Shown: positions 21,301 to 31,345 of the stretch, piece after piece
Layout of the letters: each line of letters opens with the position of its first letter
Position numbering within the stretch: the first letter of the stretch is position 1
Assembly: GCA_015680685.1 (NCBI GenBank)
Contig: MNCI01009064.1
Span: 254,806 to 310,586 of the forward strand
Direction of reading: 5' to 3'
DNA from: Gnetum montanum
Taxonomy: Eukaryota; Streptophyta; Gnetopsida; Gnetales; Gnetaceae
DNA: 55,781 nt
The notes under the pieces: model-generated
Told to the model about the DNA's origin: nothing
What the model saw: the letters and a program-made list of their open reading frames with translations, nothing else
Databases searched by the model: none
Program-made: the position numbers and the translations under genes

Positions 21301-23175
21301 ACAGGCATTTCCCAAATCTCTTTCTCAAGGAAGAAACCTTGGGATCGAGTTGGTGTGTGTCATGCGTGTAGTTTTGGAGACAGGCATGTGCTACAACTAG
21401 GCACAGTTTCTTGTATTTGGTTTTCATGGGGAGATCATCAGGCTACATTCAAACATCCATGTTAAATCCCATTTTTCCTTTGCTTTCTTTGTGGGGTACT
21501 TACGCAGGTTCACTGAGTTCCTAGTGGTTTATGATGATAACCGCTACATTTTGAGAGACCATTCGCAACTATCCCACCCTTGGATTAATCATTTTTATAG
21601 CACCACTAGATCCTAGGATCCACTAGAAGACATTGAGGAGTCAGTATCAGTCACAATTGGGGGTGCAGCTAGCCGTTCCCATCATTCCCATGATAGCTTG
21701 GGATTGGAACCGCCTAGGCTATGCATGTCTATTAAAAGGGCTAAACGTTTGATTGGTAAGACTGTTGGGAAGTCCAAGACAAAGGTGAAGAGGAAATAAT
21801 GCCCAAGGGAGCCTGCTCCAGATGTGATGCCAACAAGAGTAAAGAAGATTTGATTTTTACTACCAGTGGAGGGTAAGCGGTTCATTTTATTGTTGTGTGT
21901 TTATTATTTTGTTGCTTTTTTGGTTTACATGTTATTGGATGTACCTATATGTTATATCATACTAACTCTAGGATTTTGGTGTTATTTCAGAAGAAAGTCC
22001 ATAGAGGGAGAGAGAGGTCATGGCCCCAATGGTTGAAATAGAAGCATTCATAGGACCTGAGGAGGAATGGAAATAAGGGGAAGAAGCAATTGAGGAACCT
22101 CCTGCTCCACAAGGGGAAGATGTGACAAGCATCACGGAGACGAAGCTTGTGAAGGCCTTGGATGCACTTAGGCATTCAGGTGATGAAAGAGATGTCCTCG
22201 ATGGTTTCTTTGATGGATCTTTGTAGCTTGTTGATCTGCCCCAGCTAAACAGTGAAGGGCTTTTTGGTATGTTCCCTTTTAGCTCATTGAAGGCTAAGTC
22301 AATTTGGACTTTAAGGCATTCAATTGAGTATCTATGGGATGAGGTTCACTCATTGAAGGAGACACTAGCAAAAGAGAGAGAGGAGAAAAGGGATCTCCAA
22401 TGCCGTTATGACTTTGCCACTGCTAGGCTATCTGGTGATAGCACATGTTGCACATCCAAGATCACCTACGCACGTTACTGGACGGTCTTGAACAACAAAG
22501 TGCAGATGACGCGGGACTTAGTAGAGTAAAGAGCACAAATGGACTTGTTGAACAGAAAATGTCATGATTGGAAGTCCTTCACTGCAAAAGTACAAAAATG
22601 GGGCCAAGACCAAAAGGACCATAAGCATCAGTATAAGAAATGGCTAAAGGAGGAGTCAATTGAACATCGCCAGATGGAGATGTTCATCGATGGGCTAGGC
22701 TTGCAGTCTACTTATGACAGGTTTTCCAAGTGCATTGAGGTGGAGGGATCTCTTGAGAAAACTATTACTACCGCCTCCGGGGAGGCTTCAATAGGCATGT
22801 TCTCTCTAGAGCACCCTACTTGCACTTTAGTGGACAAGGGGAAGACCTTGGCTAGCATTGATCTTGGCTTGGAGGAGGATTGGGCCAACGTGCCCAAGGA
22901 GAAGATTGTATGGAATTTGGAGGCCAACTTAGGGCCCTCCTCACTTGTGAGTGTTTTATTGTGGCTTTTATTTTTGTATGGTTTTACCGTTTTCATTGTT
23001 AGTGTTACTGTTTTTTTTTCTTATTTTTGTGTTTATGATTTGCTTTACTACTCTTACCTATTTTGCCTTGCTTTTTGTGTTTTTTTTGTTATAGGGACAT
23101 GTTAATGATGGAGCTGGCCCCGATGGAGTAGGAGCGGATGATGAAGAGGATCTTGGGGACCACCCCCCTCCATGA
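18338..23175 (+). pseudogene. Antisense seven-exon gene carried inside element D
   Basis: Exons by splice logic: 18338-18477, 19910-20036, 20106-20359, 20458-20729, 20826-21872, 21991-22946, 23095-23175. Total 2877 nt, a multiple of three, about 958 codons. All introns are GT-AG; donors GTAAGT, GTATGC, GTAAGT, GTAAGC and GTGAGT are strong, and the 69-nt intron 20037-20105 is doubtful. Frame is kept across every junction. About 12 in-frame stops, all explicable from CAG, CAA or CGA, and no frameshift. Exon 5 (FTTWVRGVKVSFHL..EFLSDLFGVP) loosely recalls plant transposon-protein/mobile domains; exon 6 is charged and coiled-coil-like; the C-terminus is acidic and ends HPPP. Element A keeps the last splice site and exon (30640-30882). 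Function unknown. Confidence 0.75.
18478..19909 (+). repeat. Intron 1 of the antisense gene, filled with AGCGTGAGC repeats
   Basis: Starts GTAAGTTTATTTTC and ends CTATATGCAG. The word AGCGTGAGC and one-base variants recur over 20 times. From 19060 to 19270 it forms about six 43-bp tandem units (AACGTGAGCTGCAAATTTTC type). The intron is far longer than the other introns of this gene (about 70-150 bp). Confidence 0.6.
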
Positions 23176-23500
23176 GCTTATTGTTAACCAAATTTTAGCT
23201 ATTAAATGTTTTTGGATTTTTTTGAATGTTTGATGGAAATATGTGGTTGACAAATGTAATGATATGGACCTAGTTATGGCATAACGTGTTGGAAATTTAC
23301 TACCATATTGACGTATCATTTTTTTTGTGTTTTCTCTTTTTATTTTTTTTCTCAAGTATTATCGTGAACACATGCATGTAACTAAATGTAAAATGGGGGA
23401 ACAAAACGTGAAGCAATACTTGTAAAAGAAGAAGGTAACTAAAATTTCACATAACGTAGTAAATGTTTGTAAAATTGTGACGTATTAAATCCTAGTTTAA
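23176..23500. other. 3' flank of the antisense gene, no other gene seen
   Basis: AT-rich 3' flank. It carries no ORF of interest. The first array word on this side is near 23490-23510 (TAGTTTAAAGCCATTTCA). A TTTTTATTTTTTTT run lies at about 23336-23350. Confidence 0.4.
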
Positions 23501-23747
23501 AGCCATTTCAAGCTGTTCACATCATTTTAAAGTCATGGTGGATTGTTGCATCTATTGTTAAAGAGAGAAGGATTACCAGTTTTATGTCATAGCAGGCCAA
23601 AAGCAACAACAGTTTTACGATTTTTAAAAGGAACCAACCATTTCTGACCGTGGCTAGTTTAATATCATTGTGGACATTCGCTGGTAGTTTAATGTTGTAC
23701 CGGATGATTGGTAGTTTAACTTCATTTTGAACATTCAGTGATTCGCT
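23500..23747 (-). repeat. Motif array 2 of element D
   Basis: On the minus strand, directly after the stop that ends the gag-protease frame, the words AATGAAGTTAAACTA, TACAACATTAAACTA and AATGATATTAAACTA follow one another at ~33-bp spacing. They are followed by looser copies up to the 3' end of the antisense gene. A has the same array at 30005-30260. In the continuing frame the word reads as a repeated ND(V/I)KL peptide. Confidence 0.75.
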
Positions 23748-26700
23748 CTAGTTATTGAGTTGCCTCTTAATCTTTTCTAGCTTAACGTGTGGGTTAGGGC
23801 ATGTAGGCATGATTTTATATTCACCGTCCCCTTCATTGGTGATGTCAAAGGGTAATTTCGACCAAGAGACATTAGTAGGAATGGATCCTATGTTTATGTT
23901 GTTCGATGCTTCCTCGATTTTAGTAAGGTCGTGAGCTAACGTTGGGTTCATGTCTTGATGTATGCTCATAGTTCCTCGCTTAGGCTCAACTAACTCAATT
24001 TCTGACTCTTGATCCACTTCAGGATGTGGGGAAGTGAGTGATACTGTTGTATCCCCATGTATGATTATTTCACCATCCTCGTAAGGTAGGTGGATCTCCT
24101 AATGGATTGGTGAGGATACGACTCTAAGTTGAGCTAGCCAAGGACATCCTAAAATTAGATTAAACCCTAGCATTTCATCAACCACTACAAATTCAACTGA
24201 TGTGGGGAATTGGTCCCCGGCTATGAAATCCAAGGTAACCATACCTTTCACTCCAACATAGGAACCACTAAAGGATTTTAGGAAAGAGGTTGTCATGGGC
24301 TATGTTTGTTTAGTAAGTCCTAGTTTTTTGATGACGGGAAAAGGTATTACGTTCGTTACCGCACCATCATCGACATGGACCCTACGTATCTTGAAATGAT
24401 TGACCTATATCGTTATGAACACAGGGGCTGTGGTGACTTCTCCTATTTTCTCATCTCGCTTAATGTCTTTAGCATGAAATTCTAGGGATGTAGTCTTTGA
24501 TTCCTGATGTTGCGGGAACAATACTGCATAAATGGATGGTTCATCTGCAGGAAGGTCCTTACTAACAGGAATTGAAGTCAGCATATGCACAAGAGCTTCC
24601 CGATGTACTGGTGAAGTCATTACTAGGTCATATAGACTTAAAGAAGTGTTCTTTTATTTTAAGGCTTGTGTAACCTGGGTTAATGCGCTTGTTAGGTCTT
24701 TACCATTTGGGGCACCCTTATCTATGGAGATTTGGTCCATTTGACCCAGCATTCGTATCTTCTGTGAAGGGATTTTGTCTTACCTGTTTTGATGACATTA
24801 TCCTTGCTTTGATGACTTGTACTAGGCTCATCAATGGACGGATCCATGGGTATAGTGTTTAGCAACGTAGGCTTTGGTGGTCCTAATTTGTCCTAATGGT
24901 TTTCTCTTTCCAGGCACTCTCTTTTTAGTCTATCGGCAAGATGTTCTCGTAGAGGTCGCGGAGGAACGGGAGTGGGTTGTGTGTCGGGATGTTTTGACAC
25001 CTGGATCACAAAGGGAATGGGTCAGTTTTTAGATGGTGTGGTTGTTGTTGCAACAGAAGGAGGTACGCAGATGACGAATGGCTTTTGTGGTGCAGGGGAT
25101 GTGTGTATGATGAAAGGGGTTTGAGGAGGTGTTGGGGTAGGTATGTTTTCTAAAGGCCTATGAATCATGAAAGGTTTTCGCAAGATGTCTTGTCTATTCT
25201 CCACATGGATAGTATTAATGACATATGGTGCATCATTGGTGTTGAGAGGATCCTTATAGACTCCCATGGGTTGGTTTTGGGGTCTTACTAGGTTTGCCTC
25301 ATCGAATACTACTTCACCCCTATCAATCATGCGTTGTATATCTTGTTTCAAGGTGAAACAGTAATTAGTCCCATGACCACACCATTGATGATATTCACAA
25401 AACCTATCCAACCTAAAGCCTCTTGGAATGGGGGGCTCATTAGTTGTCTCTAGAGCTGGGTTCTTGGCCAACTCACAAAATCGATCATGTTTTTGAGAGG
25501 CCATGGGAGACATTTTTTTATGTTTAATTAGCTTAGCCTTTAGAAGCTGATCCAATAATTGTGAAGGTTTCATGGGCAAGGGTGTGTGTTGAGTGGGGTC
25601 TTTTCTTTCGAATGTATGAGCGTGAACCATGTTGTTGTTTCTATTTGAGGAAGTTTCGGATGTAGGTATGAGTGTGTTTCTTTCATAGCTGTTTGGGATA
25701 GCAGGTTGTTTTCCTTTTTGTCCTGCATGACTAGGTCGGGCTGTTTCAGCCACTGCTACAATTGTTATTTTGGATTTATCTTTCCTCAAATGTTGGCTCC
25801 TAAAGGTTGAGTAGGCTAGGTCATTACTTGTTTGTGCCACCTCTTCTATATCTTTAATTTGCACAAATGCTTGGCTCAATGTGCAGGATTTCAAATAGTA
25901 AAGCTTTGACTTAATAAAGTCATTCACAGCCACCTTAAGAATGGTAAGCAGATATGTTTCAGGGATGGGCTCGTGAAGTTCATTCAAGGCTGTACTCCAC
26001 CTTTGGATGAATTTCTGTGCTGGCTCTAATGGTGCTTGTTTAATTTGAATCAAGTTATCCAATGTGGCTTCAGGTTTCATATTGTACTTGAAATAGGTGA
26101 CAAACTATTGCAACAAGTCTTCTAGAGAAAATATGGAGCTGCAGGGTAAAGCTTGGTACCAGTCTAGGGATTTTCCGATTAAGGAAATAGCAAACACATG
26201 TAGGATTACATGAGGCCATTCCTGAAGCAATAGACATTCTATTTGAAATGTTACTAAGTGAGTGTTTGGATCTCCCTCCCCATTATACTTGGTTAGCTGG
26301 GGTAACAAGACTCCTTTTGGCAAGATTAACATGGGAAATGAGGGGTCAATTGGATCATCTTGATAGAATTCTAGTACCTTGACTTCCTCAGTGTTCATGG
26401 TTTTAAGGTGTTTTAATTCTTCTACCAGCGAGTGCATCATTTTTTTCATGTCTGCCCACTCTTGGACGGTAGGCACACTGACAGGTTGAGTTGGTGGTGG
26501 TTGATAATGACTCGATTGTTGCATTGTTTATGGAAAGAGAGATTGTTGGACTGTCGTTTGCTGTGGTGGGACAACGTTCAGGGCTAAAACTATGGGGTGT
26601 GATGCACTATAATGAGTAGATAGGTTTTGCTGAATAGCTGGTGGGACCCACTGCCCAGTCACAAGTTGTGAAGTGATCAATGGTGCTTGTTGGATTTGCA

Positions 26701-27436
26701 CTTGAGGTATGTAATGGGTGGACATGGAAGCTGGTATGACTAATGGCATCCCAATCACTTGAGATCGAAAGGTTGATCCTACATTAGTTTGGGAAGGAGG
26801 TTGCTAGGTTTCTATTTGCAGAGGTACAATGGAAGTGGACATGTTAGATTGAACATTGAACTTGGAGAAGATGGGGATAGGAGTGGGTACTTCCTATAGA
26901 GAAGCTAGTGGTGGAAGTATAGTCTCTTCCAGGAAAGGTTGAAATAATGGGTTTGTATGGGCATGGGGACTAATGGTATGGTATGAATCCCCATGTTTAG
27001 ATTGGGCTGCGAAGTCATCTTCCTCATCTCCACCCTGAGGCGCTATTGGAGGTAGCTGTAAGGCTTGACTCCTTGCCATGAGAAGCTGGGATATGAGTTT
27101 ATGATGGTGTTCAAACAGCAGGATTATATCAAATGCTGAAGGGATGAACTCACAACCTCCTTTGTGGATAAGTTCATAGTCTTACTTCTCTTCTCTCTCT
27201 ACATGATCAATAGGCAAATTGGCTTGGATCTTGACACAGATGAAATTGTACTGTTTGAGTGTAAGAGTCACATAGGTAGGGTCTTTTCCTTGTAACCTGA
27301 GTGACTGGTGTGTAGGGCCTTGGGGATTTATCTATTCAATAATGGTTATAGGTTCCGTAGTAGTCACAGGGTTCAAGGTTTTAGCCCCAAAGTCAAAGAT
27401 CATCAGTGTTATTAGGTTAATTTGGAAGGTTTCCAT
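23748..27436 (-). pseudogene. gag: Element D gag-protease
   Basis: From the ATG at 27436 to 25022 one frame holds, with about six stops: a Q/P-rich N-terminus, the gag domain (TKYNGEGDPNTHLVTF ... DWYQALP ... KPEATLDNLIQIKQAP), and a zinc-finger-like CEYHQWCGHGTNYC (about 25395-25355). One frameshift lies between 25022 and 24620. Then come the VHREALVHMLTSIPV linker, the protease start with the D-D-G-A motif (about 24375), ILGCPWL (about 24150), and a conserved tail ending KRQLNN-stop at 23748. Protease cleaves the polyprotein. Stops after SPIH (24101-24103) and after LNN occur at the same positions in A, as TAG here and TAA there. Confidence 0.85.
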
Positions 27437-27439
27437 AGT

Positions 27440-27640
27440 GGACGTGAGTAAATTAGGCTAAACGAGTTGAACGTGAACAACTGTAGCGTGATCGACAATG
27501 AACAACTGTAGTGTGAGCAGCTACAGTAGCATGACTGACAGACAACATGACAACTATAGCGTGAGAAACTATAGCAGCGTGATTGATAGACAGTGTGACA
27601 ACTGCAGCGTGAGCAACTACAACAGCATGACTGATTGATT
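27440..27640 (-). repeat. Element D leader minisatellite
   Basis: Plus-strand units of the type GACAACTGTAGCGTGAGCAACTA repeat about six times between the gag start and the PBS, separated by GACTGA or GATTGAT. This leader differs from the A leader but again contains the AGCGTGAGC word. Confidence 0.7.
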
Positions 27641-27781
27641 GACCGACAAGGATAGGATGGGTAAGTTAAGCTAGCGTATGTAAGTTACCTGGACAAGCTG
27701 AGATTTGGATTCAACACTTAGTCTATGCAGCGTTTAGGCAGGTAGTGTGATTGAAATTTTAATAGACAACAAACAAGTTGG

Positions 27782-27800
27782 GCCCTCCTTCTAGCGCCAA
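27782..27800 (-). other. Primer-binding site of element D
   Basis: The minus strand reads TTGGCGCTAGAAGGAGGGC, five bases after the 5' LTR end (...TTAGTACA). It is identical to the A site over 17 bases. Confidence 0.8.
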
Positions 27801-27805
27801 TTTAC

Positions 27806-29491
27806 TGTACTAAACTAAATTGTCGGTGTAAGGCTGGAAGGGAAAACAAATACCGAAAGATCATCAGGCAAACATAGCTGACCCTACCTTCGCCCAAGGG
27901 TAACCTAGAAAAGAAAATGAAGGTAGAGTGCCTTGGATGATCTACATGCAAATCAACCAAGGACTTCACCAAGCGTAAACTACAGCTTGCACTGGGGTTA
28001 TCATAACTGATGTTCTAAACGTAAATGGTGTGCACGAAATGTAAATAGAAACATATGCAAAACTAGTATTGTAAACAAAATGTAAACTAAACATAAAATA
28101 GAGCAAACAATATAAGGGCTGGAAAAATAAACTGTATTGTATTGCTTAGAAAAGATGTGCACCGGTCAAATTGTAGCTGCAGGTGTGGATGGCAGGTGAA
28201 GCGCCAAGCCCCGGGGTGATGTGATGTGTTTTAGAAGTGCTTGGATACTAGGAGTCAAGTGTGCCCGAGCGCCCAAGGATTACTGGTCTTAGTTTCCTTA
28301 GCCGTCTACCTTCAAAATTACCAACCAACAAAAATTGCAAGCCCCTTTATGTGAATTGATAGGGTATTTATAGGGTTTGGCTGGGCTTGGGTGTGGAGCC
28401 CATGGGTGAGACCAACGGCTGGGATTTAATAGGAAAATGGATCAAGTGACACGTGTCCGATGGACAGCTATGTGTGAGTTGGACGTGTGTGGGCAAGCTA
28501 CATTCTTGACCAGATGCATTGTATCTTACAACGTGTGACAACTCACTCAAGCTAGGGTACGCTCATGGAAGCACATACAATTAGGAGTGACAAGCTCACG
28601 AATGAAAATTTACAATGAAATGATAATGTACAACAAGAGAAATTGGCTTTGGCTCGCTTGAAACTTTTGGATCTTTGACTTGACTACTGTGGGATGTCGA
28701 TTTCAGTGGTTCCGTGGCTGTTCGAGGCATCTCTACCTAATCAGGACTTCCAGCATGACTTGATTTAGTCACAGCATGTCCTTAGCGTGTGCACGCTGCA
28801 CTCACACTACACTCACATTGCAGCGTAACTTTAGCGTGACCTCATCATGAGTGAGCAAAGAATTGCAATTTTTCACCAAATTTTGAATTTTGAAGCCTAA
28901 TTCTTGAAGTGTAAGGATTTCCTAACTGTGATTGATGAATTGAGCTTGAAAGTGGCTTGTTTTGAGCCACTTTTAGGTAGGTCACACTGGACTCATGCTG
29001 CAGCGTGACCTGTAATTTTGGACTTGAAACTGGGATTCTGGAGGTTGGGCCTGGAGGTTGTTGAACCCTGAGGATGACTTGCACATTTGAAATCAAGTCA
29101 TTTCGACTCAGTTTGGAGGCTGTGAAAGTTGGTCATGCTAGGCTCACGCTGCTAGCTTGACCACAACGTGTGTTTGGAGCATGTGTTCAATTTGGCTTAA
29201 AATTTGGATTCTGGATGCTAAAACTTGGAGTTGACATTAGTGGCCTTCAAGGATGGCTTACGCCATGGAAACCAGATCATTCTCACTCGGTTTTGGATTT
29301 GCCAGAGTTAGTCACACTATGCTCACGCTGCCAGGGTAACTTCAGTGTGACTACAGCGTGATCGAGAAAATTGCAAACTAGCATGAGTTCCCAGGACAAG
29401 CTAGCGTGTCTTCTCCCAAATTTTTCCTCCAAAAGCTCAAGTGTGATTTGTTCTTGCTTCGAAGTATTAGGCCGAAATTAGTGGTGTTTCA
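27806..29491 (-). repeat. Element D 5' LTR (1686 bp)
   Basis: Minus-strand start TGAAACACCACTAATTTCGG at 29491 and end TTTAGTACA at 27806. TATA box (minus TATAAATA) at 28365-28372. Same length as the 3' LTR. Confidence 0.9.
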
Positions 29492-29496
29492 CCTGT

Positions 29497-30004
29497 GTTG
29501 TGGTAAAAGGCATGGTTACCTTGGATTTCGTAGTAGGGGACTAGTTCCCCACATCGGCTGAATTCGTAGTGGTTGATGAAATGCCAGGGTTCAATCTAAT
29601 TCTAGGATGACCTTGGTTAGCTCAACTTAGAGTCGTATCCTTACCGATCCATTAAGAAATCCACCTACCTTATGAGGGCAGTGAAATCATCATACACAGG
29701 GACACAACAACATCACTCACTTCCTCGCACTAAGGAATGGATAAAGGGTTAGAGGTTGAGTTCTCTGAGCCTAAACAAGAAACCATGAGCACACTTCAAG
29801 ACGTGAACCAACCGTTAACCCATGATCCTACTAGAATTGAGGAAGCACTAGACGACACAGACATAGGAGCCATTCCCACTGATGTCTCTTGGTTGGAGCT
29901 ACCTTTTGACATCTCCAGTGAAGGGGAAGGAGAGTATAAGATTGTACCTACATGCCCCACCCCTCATGTCAAATTACAAAGAATAAAAAAACAACTCAAT
30001 AACT
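29497..30004 (+). pseudogene. Element A gag-protease, resumed after element D
   Basis: The frame resumes with VVKGMVTLDF, FVVVDEMPGFNLILG and PWLAQLRVV, the second half of the protease. It then has a stop after LPIH (TAA at 29653) and the conserved tail (PTDVSWLELPFDIS, CPTPHVKLQRIKKQLNN) to a TAA at 30002-30004. The match to D at 24296-23748 is close residue by residue, and this shows that D split an existing protease gene. Confidence 0.85.
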
Positions 30005-30260
30005 AAAGCAAACTATCAAGCATCCAGAATGACGTTAAACTAACAACCATCTGGTACGACGTTAAACTACTAGCGAATGTCCGCAATGACATTAAACTAG
30101 CCACGGTCAGAAATGGTCAGCTCCTTTTAAGTTTCCTAAAATTATTATCGCTTTTGGCCCACTATGGCATAAAACTAGTAATCCTTCTCTCTCTTTTCTT
30201 CAACATAGATGCAACGGTCCACCATGACTCTAAATTGATGTGCACGGCCTGAAATGGCCT
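30005..30260 (+). repeat. Motif array 2 of element A
   Basis: Copies include AATGACGTTAAACTA (30026), TACGACGTTAAACTA (30055), AATGACATTAAACTA (30086), TATGGCATAAAACTA, CATGACTCTAAATTG and AAATGGCCTTAAACTA. This is the counterpart of 23500-23747 in D. Confidence 0.8.
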
Positions 30261-30483
30261 TAAACTAGAGCTTAGTATGTTGCAAATTTACAAACTCTTG
30301 TTACATTATGTCAAATTTTCATTTACATGTCACAAGTTGCAATTTCAATTCATGCATTCTCATTACTTTTATTTTTACAAATATTTGCCTTACGTTTCAT
30401 TCTACATTTTGGAATCTCATTTTACATTCAGCTACACGTATATGTTCACAATATACCTGAGAAAATAAGAAAAATAACCAAAA

Positions 30484-30515
<32 letters not shown>

Positions 30516-30639
30516 AAATATTAAATGTCAACACATTATGCCATGATTAAATCGATATCATTACATCTATCCTCATACATTTTCATTAGACATCAAAAAT
30601 CCAAAACATTTGGTAGCTAAAGCTGGACTAACAGTTAGC
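30261..30639. other. AT-rich spacer with TA microsatellite
   Basis: No credible gene. A (TA)n run lies at 30491-30516. The ORFs here follow from low T/A complexity. Confidence 0.5.
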
Positions 30640-30882
30640 TCACACATCAGTACTAGGAGGGGGCAGGCCCCCAAAATCCTCCACATCATCCACCCCCGCT
30701 CCACTGGGGTTGGCCTCATCATTACTATGTCCCTATAACGAAAAAAAATAAAACAACAAGTAAGCATAACAAAACAACTCCTAAATACAAAACCTAGAAG
30801 AACAGTAACACTAACACTAAAAACAATAAAAGCCATACAAAAGTAAGTGCCATAATAAAACACTCACAGGTGAAGAGGGCCT
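30640..30882 (-). pseudogene. 3' end of the antisense gene in element A
   Basis: The minus strand has 15 bp of exon 6, then intron 6 (30733-30867, GTGAGTG...TTATAG), then the last exon 30640-30732. The last exon encodes GHSNDEANPSGAGVDD and ends PPPSTDV-stop. D has GHVNDGAGPDGVGADD and ends HPPP-stop. Both splice sites, the frame and the acidic-then-PPP character are kept, although the intron interiors differ. The gene is cut at 30882 by the deletion that also removed RT and most of integrase. Confidence 0.75.
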
Positions 30883-30993
30883 TACTTAGTCACTAAGGTG
30901 TACAATAACAGAGCATTCAAACTTGCTGACATGGACGGGAACGAGTTCGCTAATCCCACAAATCACATGTACCTGAAATGGCACTATGTCTGA
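30877..30993 (+). pseudogene. Integrase C-terminal tail of element A
   Basis: The frame reads GPYLVTKVYNNRAFKLADMD and ends LKWHYV-stop. It matches the D integrase tail (GPYLVTKLYNNKEFKLVDMD ... LKWYYV). It joins directly to antisense exon 6 at GAGGGCC, a microhomology deletion junction. The catalytic core is absent. Confidence 0.8.
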
Positions 30994-30994
30994 T

Positions 30995-31345
30995 GAACTT
31001 GAGGTACGTAACGATCTTGGCATCATGACCTAAAACTGATACCATAGAATGGTCTTGGGGCTATGACTTGAAACTGGCACCATAAAGTGTCTTGGCGTCA
31101 TGAAAGTAAACTGACACCACAGAGCTCCATCTGGCATGACACTACAACTACCACATTTGTTCGCCATGATGTAAAACTAGCATGTAGAGTCCACTAAGAC
31201 TATAAACTGGTTTGCCTCTTCATAGTCCACTACGACTATAAACTAAAATTGCATCGTTTGCTACGATGCTAAATTGGCATTGTCCAAAAGGTTATGACAT
31301 GAAACTAACCTGCAATAGTCTGTTAAGACTATAAACTGGCGACAT
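30995..31345 (+). repeat. Motif array 1 of element A
   Basis: About ten copies: CATGACCTAAAACTG, TATGACTTGAAACTG, CATGAAAGTAAACTG, CATGACACTACAACT, CATGATGTAAAACTA, TAAGACTATAAACTG, TACGACTATAAACTA, TACGATGCTAAATTG, TATGACATGAAACTA and TAAGACTATAAACTG. Spacing is about 30-45 bp. Many are preceded by GTCCAC, TTGGC or similar. Confidence 0.85.

Larger units (their letters stand above)
11512..29491 (-). mobile_element. Element D: 18-kb Tat/Ogre-like retrotransposon with an antisense gene
   Basis: D is complete at the structural level: 5' LTR 27806-29491, PBS 27782-27800, gag-protease 27436-23748, RT/RNase H/integrase 17734-14886, PPT 13198-13212 and 3' LTR 11512-13197. Both LTRs are exactly 1686 bp and roughly 85-90% alike by eye, with mostly transitions. 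The flanking five bases are CCCAT (11507-11511) and CCTGT (29492-29496), a TSD with two transitions; removing D rejoins the protease frame of A. The length and Tat-type pol recall Ogre elements. The interval between protease and RT is about 6 kb and carries the opposite-strand gene described below. Coding parts have many stops, so D is dead. Confidence 0.9.

Noticed and set aside
22947-23094. Hydrophobic stretch that could be a membrane segment at the end of the 22539-23105 frame
   Set aside because: It is the T-rich intron 6 (GTGAGT to TTATAG). Splicing joins exon 6 to the conserved last exon instead.
30277-30524. Overlapping hydrophobic ORFs
   Set aside because: AT-rich low-complexity spacer with a TA microsatellite. 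D has nothing like it at protein level.
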